Below, in pieces: positions 6,500-14,548 of a stretch of DNA of 20,781 nt. Source of the stretch: CAYZJV01 sp964478945 (lineage in GTDB: Bacteria; Spirochaetota; Spirochaetia; Sphaerochaetales; Sphaerochaetaceae); assembly GCA_964478945.1 (NCBI GenBank), contig CAYZJV010000048.1, forward strand, positions 1 to 20,781. The letters run 5' to 3'. The number at the start of each line of letters is the position of its first letter. Position 1 is the first letter of the stretch. The translations under genes and the position numbers were made by a program. The notes below the pieces were generated by a model. The model saw only the letters and a program-made list of their open reading frames with translations. It was not told where the DNA came from and made no database searches.

Positions 6500-9070
6500 A
6501 TGAGGGGGCCCTTCGTGTATACATTCTATGTGAATGGACAGCAGATCCAAACGGAAATCGACAAGAAACTACTTCCATTCATTCGGGAGAACCTTGGTTT
6601 GAAAGGCACCAAGGATGGGTGCAGTGAAGGAGCATGTGGCACATGCACCGTCATCATCGACGGTAAGGCCATGCGTTCCTGCATGATGACCACGAAGAAG
6701 ATGGATGGCAAGCACATCGTTACGATCGAGGGTCTGTCCGAACGGGAGAAGGAGATCTTCGGACACTGCTTCGCCGAAGCCGGGGCGGTCCAATGCGGCT
6801 ACTGTACCCCGGGAATGATCATGTCCGCCAAGGCGCTTCTCGATGCAAACGATGATCCCACCCGTGAAGAGGTGAAGAAAGCCCTACGGGGCAACATCTG
6901 TAGATGTACAGGGTACGTGAAGATCGAGAACGCGATCCTCATGGCTGCGAAATTCTTCCGTGAAAACCTTGCTCTCCCCGACACTTCACAGGATGCCCAT
7001 CTCTCGCAACGTTTCAGAAGAGTCGATGCGATCGACAAGGCTCTTGGCACCGGAGTGTATGTCGATGATATCGAGATCGCAGGAATGATCCATGCAAAGG
7101 CACTTCGCAGTGCCTATCCCCGTGCGATCGTACGTAGGATCGATATAACCAAAGCCCTTGCGCATCCCGATGCAGTAAGGATACTACTCTCGTCCGATGT
7201 GCCTGAGAACAAGATCGGCCATATCGTCCAGGATTGGGATGTATTGATTCCCGAAGGAGGAACCACCCGGTACATAGGTGACGCGTTGGCTCTGGTCGCG
7301 TCGAAACGATTGGAGAGCCTGCAAGAAATCGTCGATCTCATCGAAGTTGAGTATGAGGTGCTTGAACCGATAGTTACTCCTGGTCAGGCGCTTGCTCCCG
7401 ATGCCCCGAAAATCCACAGCCAAGGCAATGTATTGACGGTGGAACGTCTGAAACGGGGGGATGCCGATGCCGCGATCGCAAAGTCGGCCCATGTTGTTAC
7501 GAGGAAGTACAGTACCCCATTCACCGAACATGCGTTCATGGAACCCGAATGTGCGATAGCCATGCCTGAAGAGGATGGGTTGCTCGTTTATACGGCAAGC
7601 CAATCGATCTACGATGAGCAACGGGAAATCGCCCATATGCTCAAACTCCCCGAAGAGAAGATCCATTGCCAATCGAAACTGGTTGGCGGTGGTTTTGGTG
7701 GTAAGGAAGATATGAGTGTCCAACACCATGCCGCACTCATGGCATGGCATACCAAACTTCCTGTGAAGGTACGTTTCTCACGACAAGAGAGTATCAACAT
7801 CCACCCGAAACGACATGCGATGGAGATGGAATTCACCACCGCATGTGATGCGGAGGGTCGACTCACAGGTATGAAGGCAACCCTCATTTCCGATACCGGG
7901 GCATATGCCTCGCTTGGTGGACCGGTGTTGCAAAGGGCATGTACCCATGCCGCAGGACCCTACAACTATCAGGATGTCGAAATTGTGGGAACCGCAGTCT
8001 ACACCAACAATGTCCCGGGAGGTGCCTATAGGGGCTTTGGAGTGACCCAGAGCTGCTTTGCCATCGAGTGCAACCTCAATCTTCTCGCCGAGGAAGTTGG
8101 CATTTCTCCTTGGGAAATCCGTTATAAAAATGCCATCAGACCGGGACAAGCGCTTCCAAATGGACAGATTGCCGATCCGAATACCGCTCTCGACAAATGT
8201 CTGTTGGCCGTGAAGGATGCGTTCGAAGCCAACGGAAGGACCGGCATCGCCTGTGCATTCAAGAACAGTGGGTTCGGAGTGGGAGTCCCGGATGTGGGTC
8301 GTTGTACCCTCTCGGTGGAAAAGGGGATAATCCACGTCAGGACTTCGGCAGCCTGTATGGGCCAAGGTTTGGCTACGGTTGCGACCCAAATCGTGTGTGA
8401 AACGGTCGACTTGGACCCAAGCTTAATTTTCTGTGAACCCGCCGACACCAAACGTACACCCGATTCGGGTACCAGTACCGCATCCCGACAAACGGTGATT
8501 ACCGGCGAAGCAATCAGAAGAGTCGCATTGAAACTCAGATCTGCTCTTGTGGAAGAGGGTACCATTGAAGCGCTCGAAGGCAAGGAATTCTATGACGAAT
8601 TCACCTCGCTCACCGATCCGATGGGTTCCGACAAGCCGAACCCGAAGAGTCATATCGCCTACAGTTACTCGACGCAGGTCGTCCAACTGGATGAGCAAGG
8701 GAAGGTGACCAAAGTCACCGCTGCGGTCGACGTGGGAACAGTGGTGAACCCCACAGCAGTGGAGGGCCAAGTGGAAGGGGGTGTCGTGATGGGGCTCGGT
8801 TATGGATTGACCGAGGACTATCCTCTGGAAGGAGGCTATCCCAAGGTGAAGTATGGTACGCTCGGACTATTTCGCGCCACCGAAGCACCCGATGTGCAGA
8901 CCTTCATGGTGCGCAACGAAGAGGTGGCTCCGGAAGCCTATGGGGCGAAAGGTATCGGTGAACTGAGCACCATCGCCACCGCCCCCGCGGTACAGAATGC
9001 CTACTATAGATATGATGGAGAGTTCAGGACATCACTTCCACTACCGAAGACCGCTTATAGGAAACGGTAA
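6500..9070 (+). CDS. molybdenum hydroxylase, selenium-dependent xanthine dehydrogenase type
   Basis: This enzyme is predicted to hydroxylate xanthine or a related purine with a molybdenum cofactor. Of 856 residues, 1-75 are a plant-type [2Fe-2S] domain (C41, C46, C49, C61), about 80-155 the second [2Fe-2S] domain (C99, C102, C134, C136), and the rest the Mo-binding subunit. The latter shows GGGFGGKED (396-404), GAYRGFG (508-514, Arg511) and GIGEL with catalytic Glu821. There is no FAD domain and no FAD-subunit gene beside it, so electrons must leave through another protein. This fused Fe-S/Mo layout and the EREKEIFGHCFAEAGAVQCGYC stretch (81-102) resemble the Se-dependent XDH family (TIGR03311). 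The start at 6500 has AGGA at 6487-6490; 6455 or a GTG at 6515 are alternatives. Selenium use is inference, since no selD or yqeB homolog is in view. It ends 3 nt from the convergent RNase D gene. Confidence 0.85.
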   Translation: MRGPFVYTFYVNGQQIQTEIDKKLLPFIRENLGLKGTKDGCSEGACGTCTVIIDGKAMRSCMMTTKKMDGKHIVTIEGLSEREKEIFGHCFAEAGAVQCGYCTPGMIMSAKALLDANDDPTREEVKKALRGNICRCTGYVKIENAILMAAKFFRENLALPDTSQDAHLSQRFRRVDAIDKALGTGVYVDDIEIAGMIHAKALRSAYPRAIVRRIDITKALAHPDAVRILLSSDVPENKIGHIVQDWDVLIPEGGTTRYIGDALALVASKRLESLQEIVDLIEVEYEVLEPIVTPGQALAPDAPKIHSQGNVLTVERLKRGDADAAIAKSAHVVTRKYSTPFTEHAFMEPECAIAMPEEDGLLVYTASQSIYDEQREIAHMLKLPEEKIHCQSKLVGGGFGGKEDMSVQHHAALMAWHTKLPVKVRFSRQESINIHPKRHAMEMEFTTACDAEGRLTGMKATLISDTGAYASLGGPVLQRACTHAAGPYNYQDVEIVGTAVYTNNVPGGAYRGFGVTQSCFAIECNLNLLAEEVGISPWEIRYKNAIRPGQALPNGQIADPNTALDKCLLAVKDAFEANGRTGIACAFKNSGFGVGVPDVGRCTLSVEKGIIHVRTSAACMGQGLATVATQIVCETVDLDPSLIFCEPADTKRTPDSGTSTASRQTVITGEAIRRVALKLRSALVEEGTIEALEGKEFYDEFTSLTDPMGSDKPNPKSHIAYSYSTQVVQLDEQGKVTKVTAAVDVGTVVNPTAVEGQVEGGVVMGLGYGLTEDYPLEGGYPKVKYGTLGLFRATEAPDVQTFMVRNEEVAPEAYGAKGIGELSTIATAPAVQNAYYRYDGEFRTSLPLPKTAYRKR

Positions 9071-9073
9071 GGG

Positions 9074-9949
9074 TCACCCGGCGATTTCATCGGAGGCTCC
9101 ATCACGAGCCACCATCAGAAGCGCCACCAAGTCCTCCTCTATCCTCTTGTTCTTATGGGAGACGATGTTTCGGAATGCTGCGGCATTTTCAGGCACTTGT
9201 TTCGCCATCGACACCAGAGCTCTCTTGTCCAGCACTTGGAAGGAGGGTTTGTTCAATTTGCGCGCCAACATATCCCTCGCTTCGAAAAACCATTTCAGGT
9301 AGATCTTCTGCTCCTTGGAAAGGTACTTGTACCCGTTGAGCTTCTCCCACCCCGGTTTGTCGGGTCCCTTCTGCACACCGGCACTTTTCTGCAATTCCCT
9401 GTCCTTCTCCCATAGACCTGCTTCACGCAAATCCCTGTCCAACGCACTCTTTATCGTGAAGAGATGTTCCACATCTCCCAAAGCGTACTCGACGAGCTTG
9501 GGAGAGAGGGGTCGCTTCAGCCAATTTGCCGTTTGGTTCCCTTTCTTTCCGGTCACTGCGACAGTACCCGTGCATCTGGCTATCAGGGCACTGAGGTTTC
9601 CGTTGAAACCCAGCAATTGGGCCGATAAGCGGACATCATGTACTCCCTTGAGCAGTATTCCATACTGTTTTCTCACCAAGGCGGCATCGCTGGCACAATC
9701 GAACATGATCTTCTCAAGATTTTCATCTTCGAAAAACCGCTTGAGGGCTTCGGCCGAAACTTTGAAGGGATCGATCAGGTAATATGAGTCTCCATCGAAT
9801 ATCTGGACGAGGCACAGGTGCTCTCCATAGATGTGGAGATTGAACTCTCCTTCGAAATCCATCGCGATCGAGGCAATTCCCGCTTCGCGCCAATGTACGG
9901 TTTGTGAAACCAACGATTCATCCGAATCCAATACGTGGTAGTTGAACAT
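9074..9949 (-). CDS. rnd: RNase D-like 3'-5' exonuclease with HRDC domain
   Basis: This is predicted to trim RNA 3' ends such as tRNA precursors. The frame is open to 10003, but ATG 9949 has AGGA 6 nt upstream and removes an 18-residue tail encoded in the terminator region. The 291-residue protein has a DEDD exonuclease domain: Exo I DFE (Asp31, Glu33), Exo II around Asp84/Asp88, and Exo III YALGD (Tyr155, Asp159). The QTANWLKRPLSPKLVEYALGD region is typical of RNase D. One HRDC-like domain follows (about 215-285), where E. coli RNase D has two. It is downstream of the uracil permease but separated by a strong terminator hairpin, and I see no clear promoter of its own. Its start codon lies in a hairpin loop (9933-9966). 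Confidence 0.85.
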   Translation of the reverse strand: MFNYHVLDSDESLVSQTVHWREAGIASIAMDFEGEFNLHIYGEHLCLVQIFDGDSYYLIDPFKVSAEALKRFFEDENLEKIMFDCASDAALVRKQYGILLKGVHDVRLSAQLLGFNGNLSALIARCTGTVAVTGKKGNQTANWLKRPLSPKLVEYALGDVEHLFTIKSALDRDLREAGLWEKDRELQKSAGVQKGPDKPGWEKLNGYKYLSKEQKIYLKWFFEARDMLARKLNKPSFQVLDKRALVSMAKQVPENAAAFRNIVSHKNKRIEEDLVALLMVARDGASDEIAG

Positions 9950-9966
9950 GATCCATCCTACCACGT
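9933..9966 (-). promoter_or_regulatory. hairpin enclosing the RNase D start codon
   Basis: In the mRNA, ACGTGGTAG (9966-9958) pairs perfectly with CTACCACGT (9941-9933). The 16-nt loop holds the ATG (9949-9947), and half of the AGGA ribosome site lies in the stem. The right arm is codons 3-6 (Asn-Tyr-His-Val). The pairing is plain in the sequence; a role in translational control is inference. Confidence 0.5.
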
Positions 9967-9970
9967 GGAG

Positions 9971-10012
9971 AAAAACTAGGGCAGGCCTCGAGAGCCTGCC
10001 CAATGGGTTTTT
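9971..10012 (-). terminator. bidirectional intrinsic terminator after uracil permease
   Basis: GGGCAGGC (9979-9986) and GCCTGCCC (9994-10001) form a perfect 8-bp GC-rich stem with a 7-nt loop. On the minus strand the stem is followed by TAG then five T (opposite 9971-9975). On the plus strand five T occur at 10008-10012. It sits 23 nt after the permease stop and 22 nt before the RNase D start. Confidence 0.8.
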
Positions 10013-10024
10013 CTTGGATTCCGT

Positions 10025-11299
10025 TCAAGGAAGCGATTTCGGAATCACCAGATTGAGTAGGATTCCCACCAAGGTGGCAAGAGCCACTCCTCCCATCTGG
10101 AATTCAAGACCGCCACCAAGCGGAAAGGCCACCAAGCCTCCTCCGATTCCTATTACCAGGATCACCGAAGATATGGTGAGGTTTCGCTTATCCTTGTAGT
10201 CGACCCCACTTTCCACCAGGTTTCGTAGACCACTCGATGCGATGATACCGAACAGGAGCATCGAGATGCCTCCGATCACTGGAGTGGGTATCGTCTGGAT
10301 GAGTGCACCGAACTTGGGAAAGAACGAGAGGAAGGTCGCCACCACGGCGGCTCCTCCGATCACCCATACACTGTAGACCCTGGTGATCGCCATCACTCCG
10401 ATGTTCTCACCATAGGTGGTGTTCGGGGGACCTCCCCAGAAGGCTGCCCATGCGGTGGCAATTCCATCACCGGCAAGGGTACGGTGCAAGCCCGGATCGA
10501 TGGTGAAATCCTTACCCACCACATTGCCGAGTGTGATGGTATCCCCAAGGTGCTCGGCCATCGTCGCCAACGAGACCACTATGAAGGTGACCACCGCCAC
10601 TATATTGAATTTGGGAATCTGGAATTGTGGCGCTCCCAACCATTTTGCCGAAGAAACCACCGAGAAGTCGATCAGAGCATAAGCCGGAAAGATCGACCCC
10701 ATGACAAGGGTGAACAGATAACCGGAAACCAATCCGATGAGGATCGGGATGATGCTGAAGAAGCCTTTGAGAAAGATATTGGCGATCACGGTTACAGCCA
10801 AGGTCACCACTGCGATCGACAGGTACACGAGACTATAGTTGCCGGACGCATCGTTCATCGCCATACCCATCGCGGTGGGAGCGAGATTCAAACCGATGAC
10901 TATGATGACCGAGCCGATGACCACCGGAGGAAGTGCCCTCTTGATCCAAGAGAGTCCGGCTGCACGAATGATTCCCGACACGATCCCATAGAAGAGACCC
11001 GCGGCCACCGCACCTCCCATCGCATAGGGGATGCCGTAACTCGCGCCGATACCGATGATGGCGGGGATGAAGGCGAACGAGGATCCCAGGAAGGCGGGAA
11101 CCTTCGCACCGGTGACAAGGATGTAGATGAGTGTTCCGGTACCGGCGGTGAACAGGGCGCTTGTCACACTCAAGCCGGTTAGAATCGGTACGAGTACGGT
11201 CGCACCGAACATGGCGAACACGTGTTGGATGCTCAATGGAATCCACCGGGCCACAGGAGGCTTGTCGGCGGGCATGTAGATGCCGTCTTTTTCGTGCAT
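10025..11299 (-). CDS. uraA: uracil permease, UraA/PyrP type (NCS2 family)
   Basis: This is a proton-coupled uracil importer of the inner membrane. The ATG at 11299 has AAGGAG 10 nt upstream; the frame runs open to 11449, past the promoter. The 424-residue protein is close to E. coli UraA in its motifs: QHVFAMFGATVLVP near the N terminus, LGSSFAFIP at 71-79, AEHLGD at 248-253 (Glu249 equals UraA Glu241) and NTTYGENIGVMAITRVYS at 293-310 (Glu298 equals UraA Glu290). The UraA His245 position is Asp253 here, which I recall also occurs in PyrP-like proteins. The C-terminal LLFGIIASSGLR and NLTISSVILVIGIGGG stretches are also typical. It has its own promoter (11343-11371) and ends in a strong terminator. 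Confidence 0.92.
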   Translation of the reverse strand: MHEKDGIYMPADKPPVARWIPLSIQHVFAMFGATVLVPILTGLSVTSALFTAGTGTLIYILVTGAKVPAFLGSSFAFIPAIIGIGASYGIPYAMGGAVAAGLFYGIVSGIIRAAGLSWIKRALPPVVIGSVIIVIGLNLAPTAMGMAMNDASGNYSLVYLSIAVVTLAVTVIANIFLKGFFSIIPILIGLVSGYLFTLVMGSIFPAYALIDFSVVSSAKWLGAPQFQIPKFNIVAVVTFIVVSLATMAEHLGDTITLGNVVGKDFTIDPGLHRTLAGDGIATAWAAFWGGPPNTTYGENIGVMAITRVYSVWVIGGAAVVATFLSFFPKFGALIQTIPTPVIGGISMLLFGIIASSGLRNLVESGVDYKDKRNLTISSVILVIGIGGGLVAFPLGGGLEFQMGGVALATLVGILLNLVIPKSLP

Positions 11300-11342
11300 T
11301 GGCAAATTTCTCCTTATTGTTCGATTCACAAATTTGCTGACA

Positions 11343-11371
11343 AGTGTACAGGGACTCATCGGTTCTGCCAA
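11343..11371 (-). promoter_or_regulatory. sigma70-like promoter of the uracil permease gene
   Basis: On the minus strand TTGGCA (11371-11366) and TACACT (11348-11343) are separated by 17 nt. Transcription would start near 11336, with a leader of about 37 nt. The promoter lies between the stop of the 324-residue gene (11388) and the permease start. It uses the same -10, TACACT, as the promoter at 16619-16647. Confidence 0.6.
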
Positions 11372-11387
11372 GAGGTCGGTAGCCGAT

Positions 11388-12362
11388 TCATCCAAACTTC
11401 GGTGCATGTTGTTCGCTGGAGAGAAGGTGGATGAGAAAATACTCCTCAAGTGATTTGTGTGGACCTTCAGCGGACAATATCGTTCGTCGCTTAGCCAATT
11501 GTTGCCGATTCATATAGCTTTTGTAGAGTGCAAGGGCCGCATTGGCGTCCACTGCAGCCGCTTCGTGTTTATCCAACATGAGCCAAGCGGTGTTTCTGTC
11601 GATGAGGGAGATGTGCGATTCCTCCATCTTCTTCCGCAAGATGGTCAATTCTTCGAAACTGAGATCGAAGATGAATTCTTCAAGTGCCGAGACGATTGCT
11701 ATGGAACCGGCAGTATCGGATATGAAATCGAGCCAAACTGGAGGTAACATCACACTCAGTCGCATGAGTTCCATGGTGCCGAGAAGTGTTCCGAGTATCG
11801 GAACTATCGCATGTCGTACTTGCCACAGTTCCCTGATCGCCAGTGCAAAAGTCTCAAGGTATCCACTGGTACGCATATCCCACATGGTGATCAATTCGTG
11901 GGCAGCCTTTTGAACCCAAAGGGATTCGACATCTTCATGGGAGACCAAGGAGGTGTAGAGATCTTCGGCCATCAAAGTGAACAGCAGATCATTGTATTCC
12001 ATCTCGACTTCTCCCCTCACTTCTGCGAGGGGTTCCTCCGTTTTGACGAGTTTCGACAAGAATCCGAACACATGCAATTTCATCACTGTGAATCCATGCC
12101 CCAAGACAGCCTTGGTCGGCAGATTCACCACATGCTCCACACCCTGGTCGCAAAGCTTCCGGGTGAGGCTGTAGATGGAACGATCGTCACCATGTGCATA
12201 CAAGTCCGTGCGGGGTGAGGGAGCCCTATCGACTATTGCGGCTAGTTGCTCCAAATCGGAAACTTGGGTTCTCAATATTGGAGCAAATCGCGATTTTCTT
12301 TCCTCCAATATACCGAGGCACCTGTCCAACACGAGTTCTTCCCCATAGGTAAATGTGACCAT
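11388..12362 (-). CDS. unrecognised 324-residue protein
   Basis: I do not recognise a family. The ATG at 12362 has GGAGG (12373-12377) 10 nt upstream. The protein has no signal peptide and looks soluble and largely alpha-helical. The N-terminal third contains DRAPSPRTDLYAHGDDR at about 44-60. A mid part rich in charged helices follows (EVRGEVEMEYNDLLF, SLVSHEDVESLWVQKAAHEL), then a more hydrophobic stretch around VRHAIVPILGTLLGTMELMRL, and a basic C-terminal segment MNRQQLAKRR. It contains few cysteines and no obvious nucleotide-binding or metal motif. It is transcribed divergently from the M20 peptidase gene and lies directly upstream of uraA, which has its own promoter. Codon use and continuity suggest a real gene. 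Confidence 0.7.
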   Translation of the reverse strand: MVTFTYGEELVLDRCLGILEERKSRFAPILRTQVSDLEQLAAIVDRAPSPRTDLYAHGDDRSIYSLTRKLCDQGVEHVVNLPTKAVLGHGFTVMKLHVFGFLSKLVKTEEPLAEVRGEVEMEYNDLLFTLMAEDLYTSLVSHEDVESLWVQKAAHELITMWDMRTSGYLETFALAIRELWQVRHAIVPILGTLLGTMELMRLSVMLPPVWLDFISDTAGSIAIVSALEEFIFDLSFEELTILRKKMEESHISLIDRNTAWLMLDKHEAAAVDANAALALYKSYMNRQQLAKRRTILSAEGPHKSLEEYFLIHLLSSEQHAPKFG

Positions 12363-12404
12363 CCCCCACCCACCTCCATATCATCGATGCCCCACCATAC
12401 GGAA

Positions 12405-12418
12405 CTATCGTACAATAG
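12405..12418. repeat. imperfect palindrome in a divergent promoter region
   Basis: CTATCGTACAATAG is a 14-bp palindrome with one mismatched base pair, between the 324-residue gene and the M20 peptidase gene. It lies 10 nt ahead of the peptidase -35 and 43 nt before the other gene's ATG. It could be an operator; nothing else supports this. Confidence 0.3.
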
Positions 12419-12427
12419 TCCAGAGAC

Positions 12428-12457
12428 TTGGAAGGCCGGTCTCCAATGTGGTATGCT
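12428..12457 (+). promoter_or_regulatory. possible extended -10 promoter of the peptidase/reductase operon
   Basis: TTGGAA (12428-12433) and TATGCT (12452-12457) are 18 nt apart. A TG dinucleotide one base upstream of the -10 gives TGGTATGCT, the extended -10 form. The start near 12464 would leave a 24-nt leader with a strong ribosome site. Confidence 0.45.
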
Positions 12458-12487
12458 CAAAAGTCAAACAGCAGGAGGAAGATGCAT

Positions 12488-13603
12488 ATGCCAAAGACCC
12501 TGGCCGAACGAACAGCGGCAACCATGATGGAACTGATCGCCATACACTCACCCTCGTATCATGAGGAGCATGCTCGCAAAGATCTGGTGGTACGTTTGAA
12601 GGATTTGGGTATTGAGGTCGAGATCGATGGTGCAGGCAATGTATTGGGGACCCTTGGGGCCACAAAAGGGCTTGAGAAGGAACCCCTGGTACTTTTGAAT
12701 TGCCATATGGACACCGTTCCGAATGCGGTGAACGCAAAACCATTTGTACAGGACGGGGTGGTGGCAACCGATGGATCCACGGCCTTGGGGGCCGATGACA
12801 AGGCTGGAATCGCTGCGATTCTTGAATCAGTGCGGGTGATGGAAGCGGAACAAAAACCCCATGGTCCCATTCTTTTATTGTTCACGGTCGCCGAAGAGGT
12901 GGGGCTGGAGGGAGCGAAGGCCTTCGATATGGATCGACTGCGTTCAGTCAAGCGTGGATACACCTTGGATGCCAGTGGTTCGGTGGGAACGGTGATCACC
13001 CGGGCTCCGGCGAAAAGCGATGCGAAAGTGGTGTTCCATGGCAAGGCGGCCCACGCGGGGTTTACTCCCGAGAAGGGGATCAATGCGATTTCCATGGCCG
13101 CCCGGGCCATCGACAATATGCGTTTGTTGAGAATTGATGGGGAGACCACCGCGAATGTGGGAACCATCCGTGGCGGTGAGGTCACGAATATCGTGTGCGA
13201 TCGTTGCGAGGTGACATTGGAGGTTCGTTCCACCACCAGTGAAAGGGTGCAGCAACACCTTACCCATCTCGAGCTTTGTTGCATCAAGGCGATAGGAGCC
13301 TTTGGAGGTTCCTATGAATTCGATTCAGTCGAATTGTACCCCGGGTATGTGGTTCCCGCCGATGCACCCGAACTGGAATACTTCGCCAAGGTATGTAAGA
13401 AGGCGAACATTCCCTACAATCCTGTTCCGACTGGGGGTGGCAGCGATGCGAACATCATGCGGAACAAAGGATTGCCGGTGATCACTTTGGGGATTGGTTA
13501 CAGTGGAGCCCACTCGACCTCGGAATCGATCCCAATGGAAGCCTTGGGTACCCTCACCCACTTGGTGGGGTTGCTGTGCGCGCCCGAGTCGACATTGGAA
13601 TAG
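12488..13603 (+). CDS. M20 metallopeptidase, PepT-like
   Basis: This is a predicted cytoplasmic zinc aminopeptidase acting on short peptides. AGGAGG (12473-12478) is 9 nt from the ATG at 12488 but only 3 nt from the in-frame ATG at 12482, so 12488 is preferred. The 371 residues fit the PepT-like group. All dimetal ligands can be placed: His73 and Asp75 (NCHMDTVPN), bridging Asp103 (GADDKAG), the catalytic Glu136 with Glu137 (VAEEVGLEG), Asp161 (TLDASG) and His342 (SGAHSTSESIPM). The dimerisation lid lies at about 178-290, with the conserved GKAAHAGFTPEKGINAI. It is the first gene of a two-gene operon with the reductase 4 nt downstream. Related M20 enzymes with other amide substrates cannot be excluded. 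Confidence 0.88.
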   Translation: MPKTLAERTAATMMELIAIHSPSYHEEHARKDLVVRLKDLGIEVEIDGAGNVLGTLGATKGLEKEPLVLLNCHMDTVPNAVNAKPFVQDGVVATDGSTALGADDKAGIAAILESVRVMEAEQKPHGPILLLFTVAEEVGLEGAKAFDMDRLRSVKRGYTLDASGSVGTVITRAPAKSDAKVVFHGKAAHAGFTPEKGINAISMAARAIDNMRLLRIDGETTANVGTIRGGEVTNIVCDRCEVTLEVRSTTSERVQQHLTHLELCCIKAIGAFGGSYEFDSVELYPGYVVPADAPELEYFAKVCKKANIPYNPVPTGGGSDANIMRNKGLPVITLGIGYSGAHSTSESIPMEALGTLTHLVGLLCAPESTLE

Positions 13604-13607
13604 TGTC

Positions 13608-14534
13608 GTGGTCAATCTCGTATCGATCATTGGATTGGGTGCGGTGGGTGCCATCTATGCATGGCGTTTGTCGGAGTACCTTGGGTACGATCGGGTTCGG
13701 GTCATTCTGGATGAAACCCGCCTCGAACGTTACCGTAGGGAGGGAATCTTCCTCAACGGGCAACGAATCGAATTCAACTACGTAGGATCACGGGATGAGG
13801 TGGAACCGGCGGATTTGCTGTTGCTGGCCACCAAGAACAACCACTTGGCCCAGGCGATGGAAAATTGTGTACACCATGTGGGTTCCGGAACTGCCATACT
13901 ATCCCTTCTCAATGGAATCGATAGCGAACAGGTGCTTGCCGAACGCTTCGGGCAGGAGAAGGTCCTGTACGGTTTCACCACAGCCCTCGATTCAACCAGG
14001 GTCGCCAACCATATCGATTTTTCGACCGAGGGGATCATCTACTTTGGAGAAAGAAGCAACTTGCGGACCGAACGTATTGTCCACCTTTCACACCTCTTCT
14101 CCGAAGCCAAGATCACGTATCGAATTCCGGAAAACATCGAGCGGGAACTCTGGGTCAAGTTCATGGTCAATGTGAGCATCAATACCATCAGCGCCATCAC
14201 GCGGGGTACCTACGGGGAATGTGCATCGATCAAGGAACTTAGCGATTTGATTGTAGAGACCCAAAGGGAAGTGATCACCTTGGCCAAGGCAGCGGGGATC
14301 GAAGGTTTGGACGAATCATATATCGACAAATACCAGAAGATCTTCGCATCCCTGGAATACCATGGCAAGACTTCCATGTTGCAGGATTTTGAGGCGGGGC
14401 GTCCCACCGAGAATCGTTGGTTCTGCATCAGGGCATCGGAACTCGGTCGACAACTGGGAATTCCCACCCCCCTGATCGATGTGCTGGGAAGAATCACTTC
14501 GGCAAGCGAGGCGGTGCTGACCAGTCGACACTGA
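13608..14534 (+). CDS. panE: 2-dehydropantoate 2-reductase family protein (PanE/ApbA)
   Basis: This is predicted to reduce ketopantoate to pantoate with NADPH for coenzyme A synthesis. The start is the GTG at 13608, 4 nt after the peptidase stop, with only a weak GGAA ahead, which suggests translation by coupling. The frame is open to 13494, but that lies inside the peptidase gene. The 308 residues begin with a Rossmann fold, IGLGAVGAIYAWRL. LLATKNNHL follows near residue 67. The C-terminal domain has ELWVKFMVNVSINTIS (Lys and Asn of the active site), then FEAGRPTENRW and LGRQLGIPTPLID, all family landmarks. Members of this family also reduce other 2-oxoacids, and the pairing with a peptidase is not typical of pantothenate synthesis, so the exact substrate is uncertain. 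Confidence 0.8.
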   Translation: MVNLVSIIGLGAVGAIYAWRLSEYLGYDRVRVILDETRLERYRREGIFLNGQRIEFNYVGSRDEVEPADLLLLATKNNHLAQAMENCVHHVGSGTAILSLLNGIDSEQVLAERFGQEKVLYGFTTALDSTRVANHIDFSTEGIIYFGERSNLRTERIVHLSHLFSEAKITYRIPENIERELWVKFMVNVSINTISAITRGTYGECASIKELSDLIVETQREVITLAKAAGIEGLDESYIDKYQKIFASLEYHGKTSMLQDFEAGRPTENRWFCIRASELGRQLGIPTPLIDVLGRITSASEAVLTSRH

Positions 14535-14548
14535 GTCGAATATGTGAA

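Noticed and set aside
5991..6500. 169-codon plus-strand frame ahead of the xanthine dehydrogenase-like gene
   Set aside because: Most of it is antisense to the winged-helix gene and the rest is the leader; no ribosome site and no recognisable protein.
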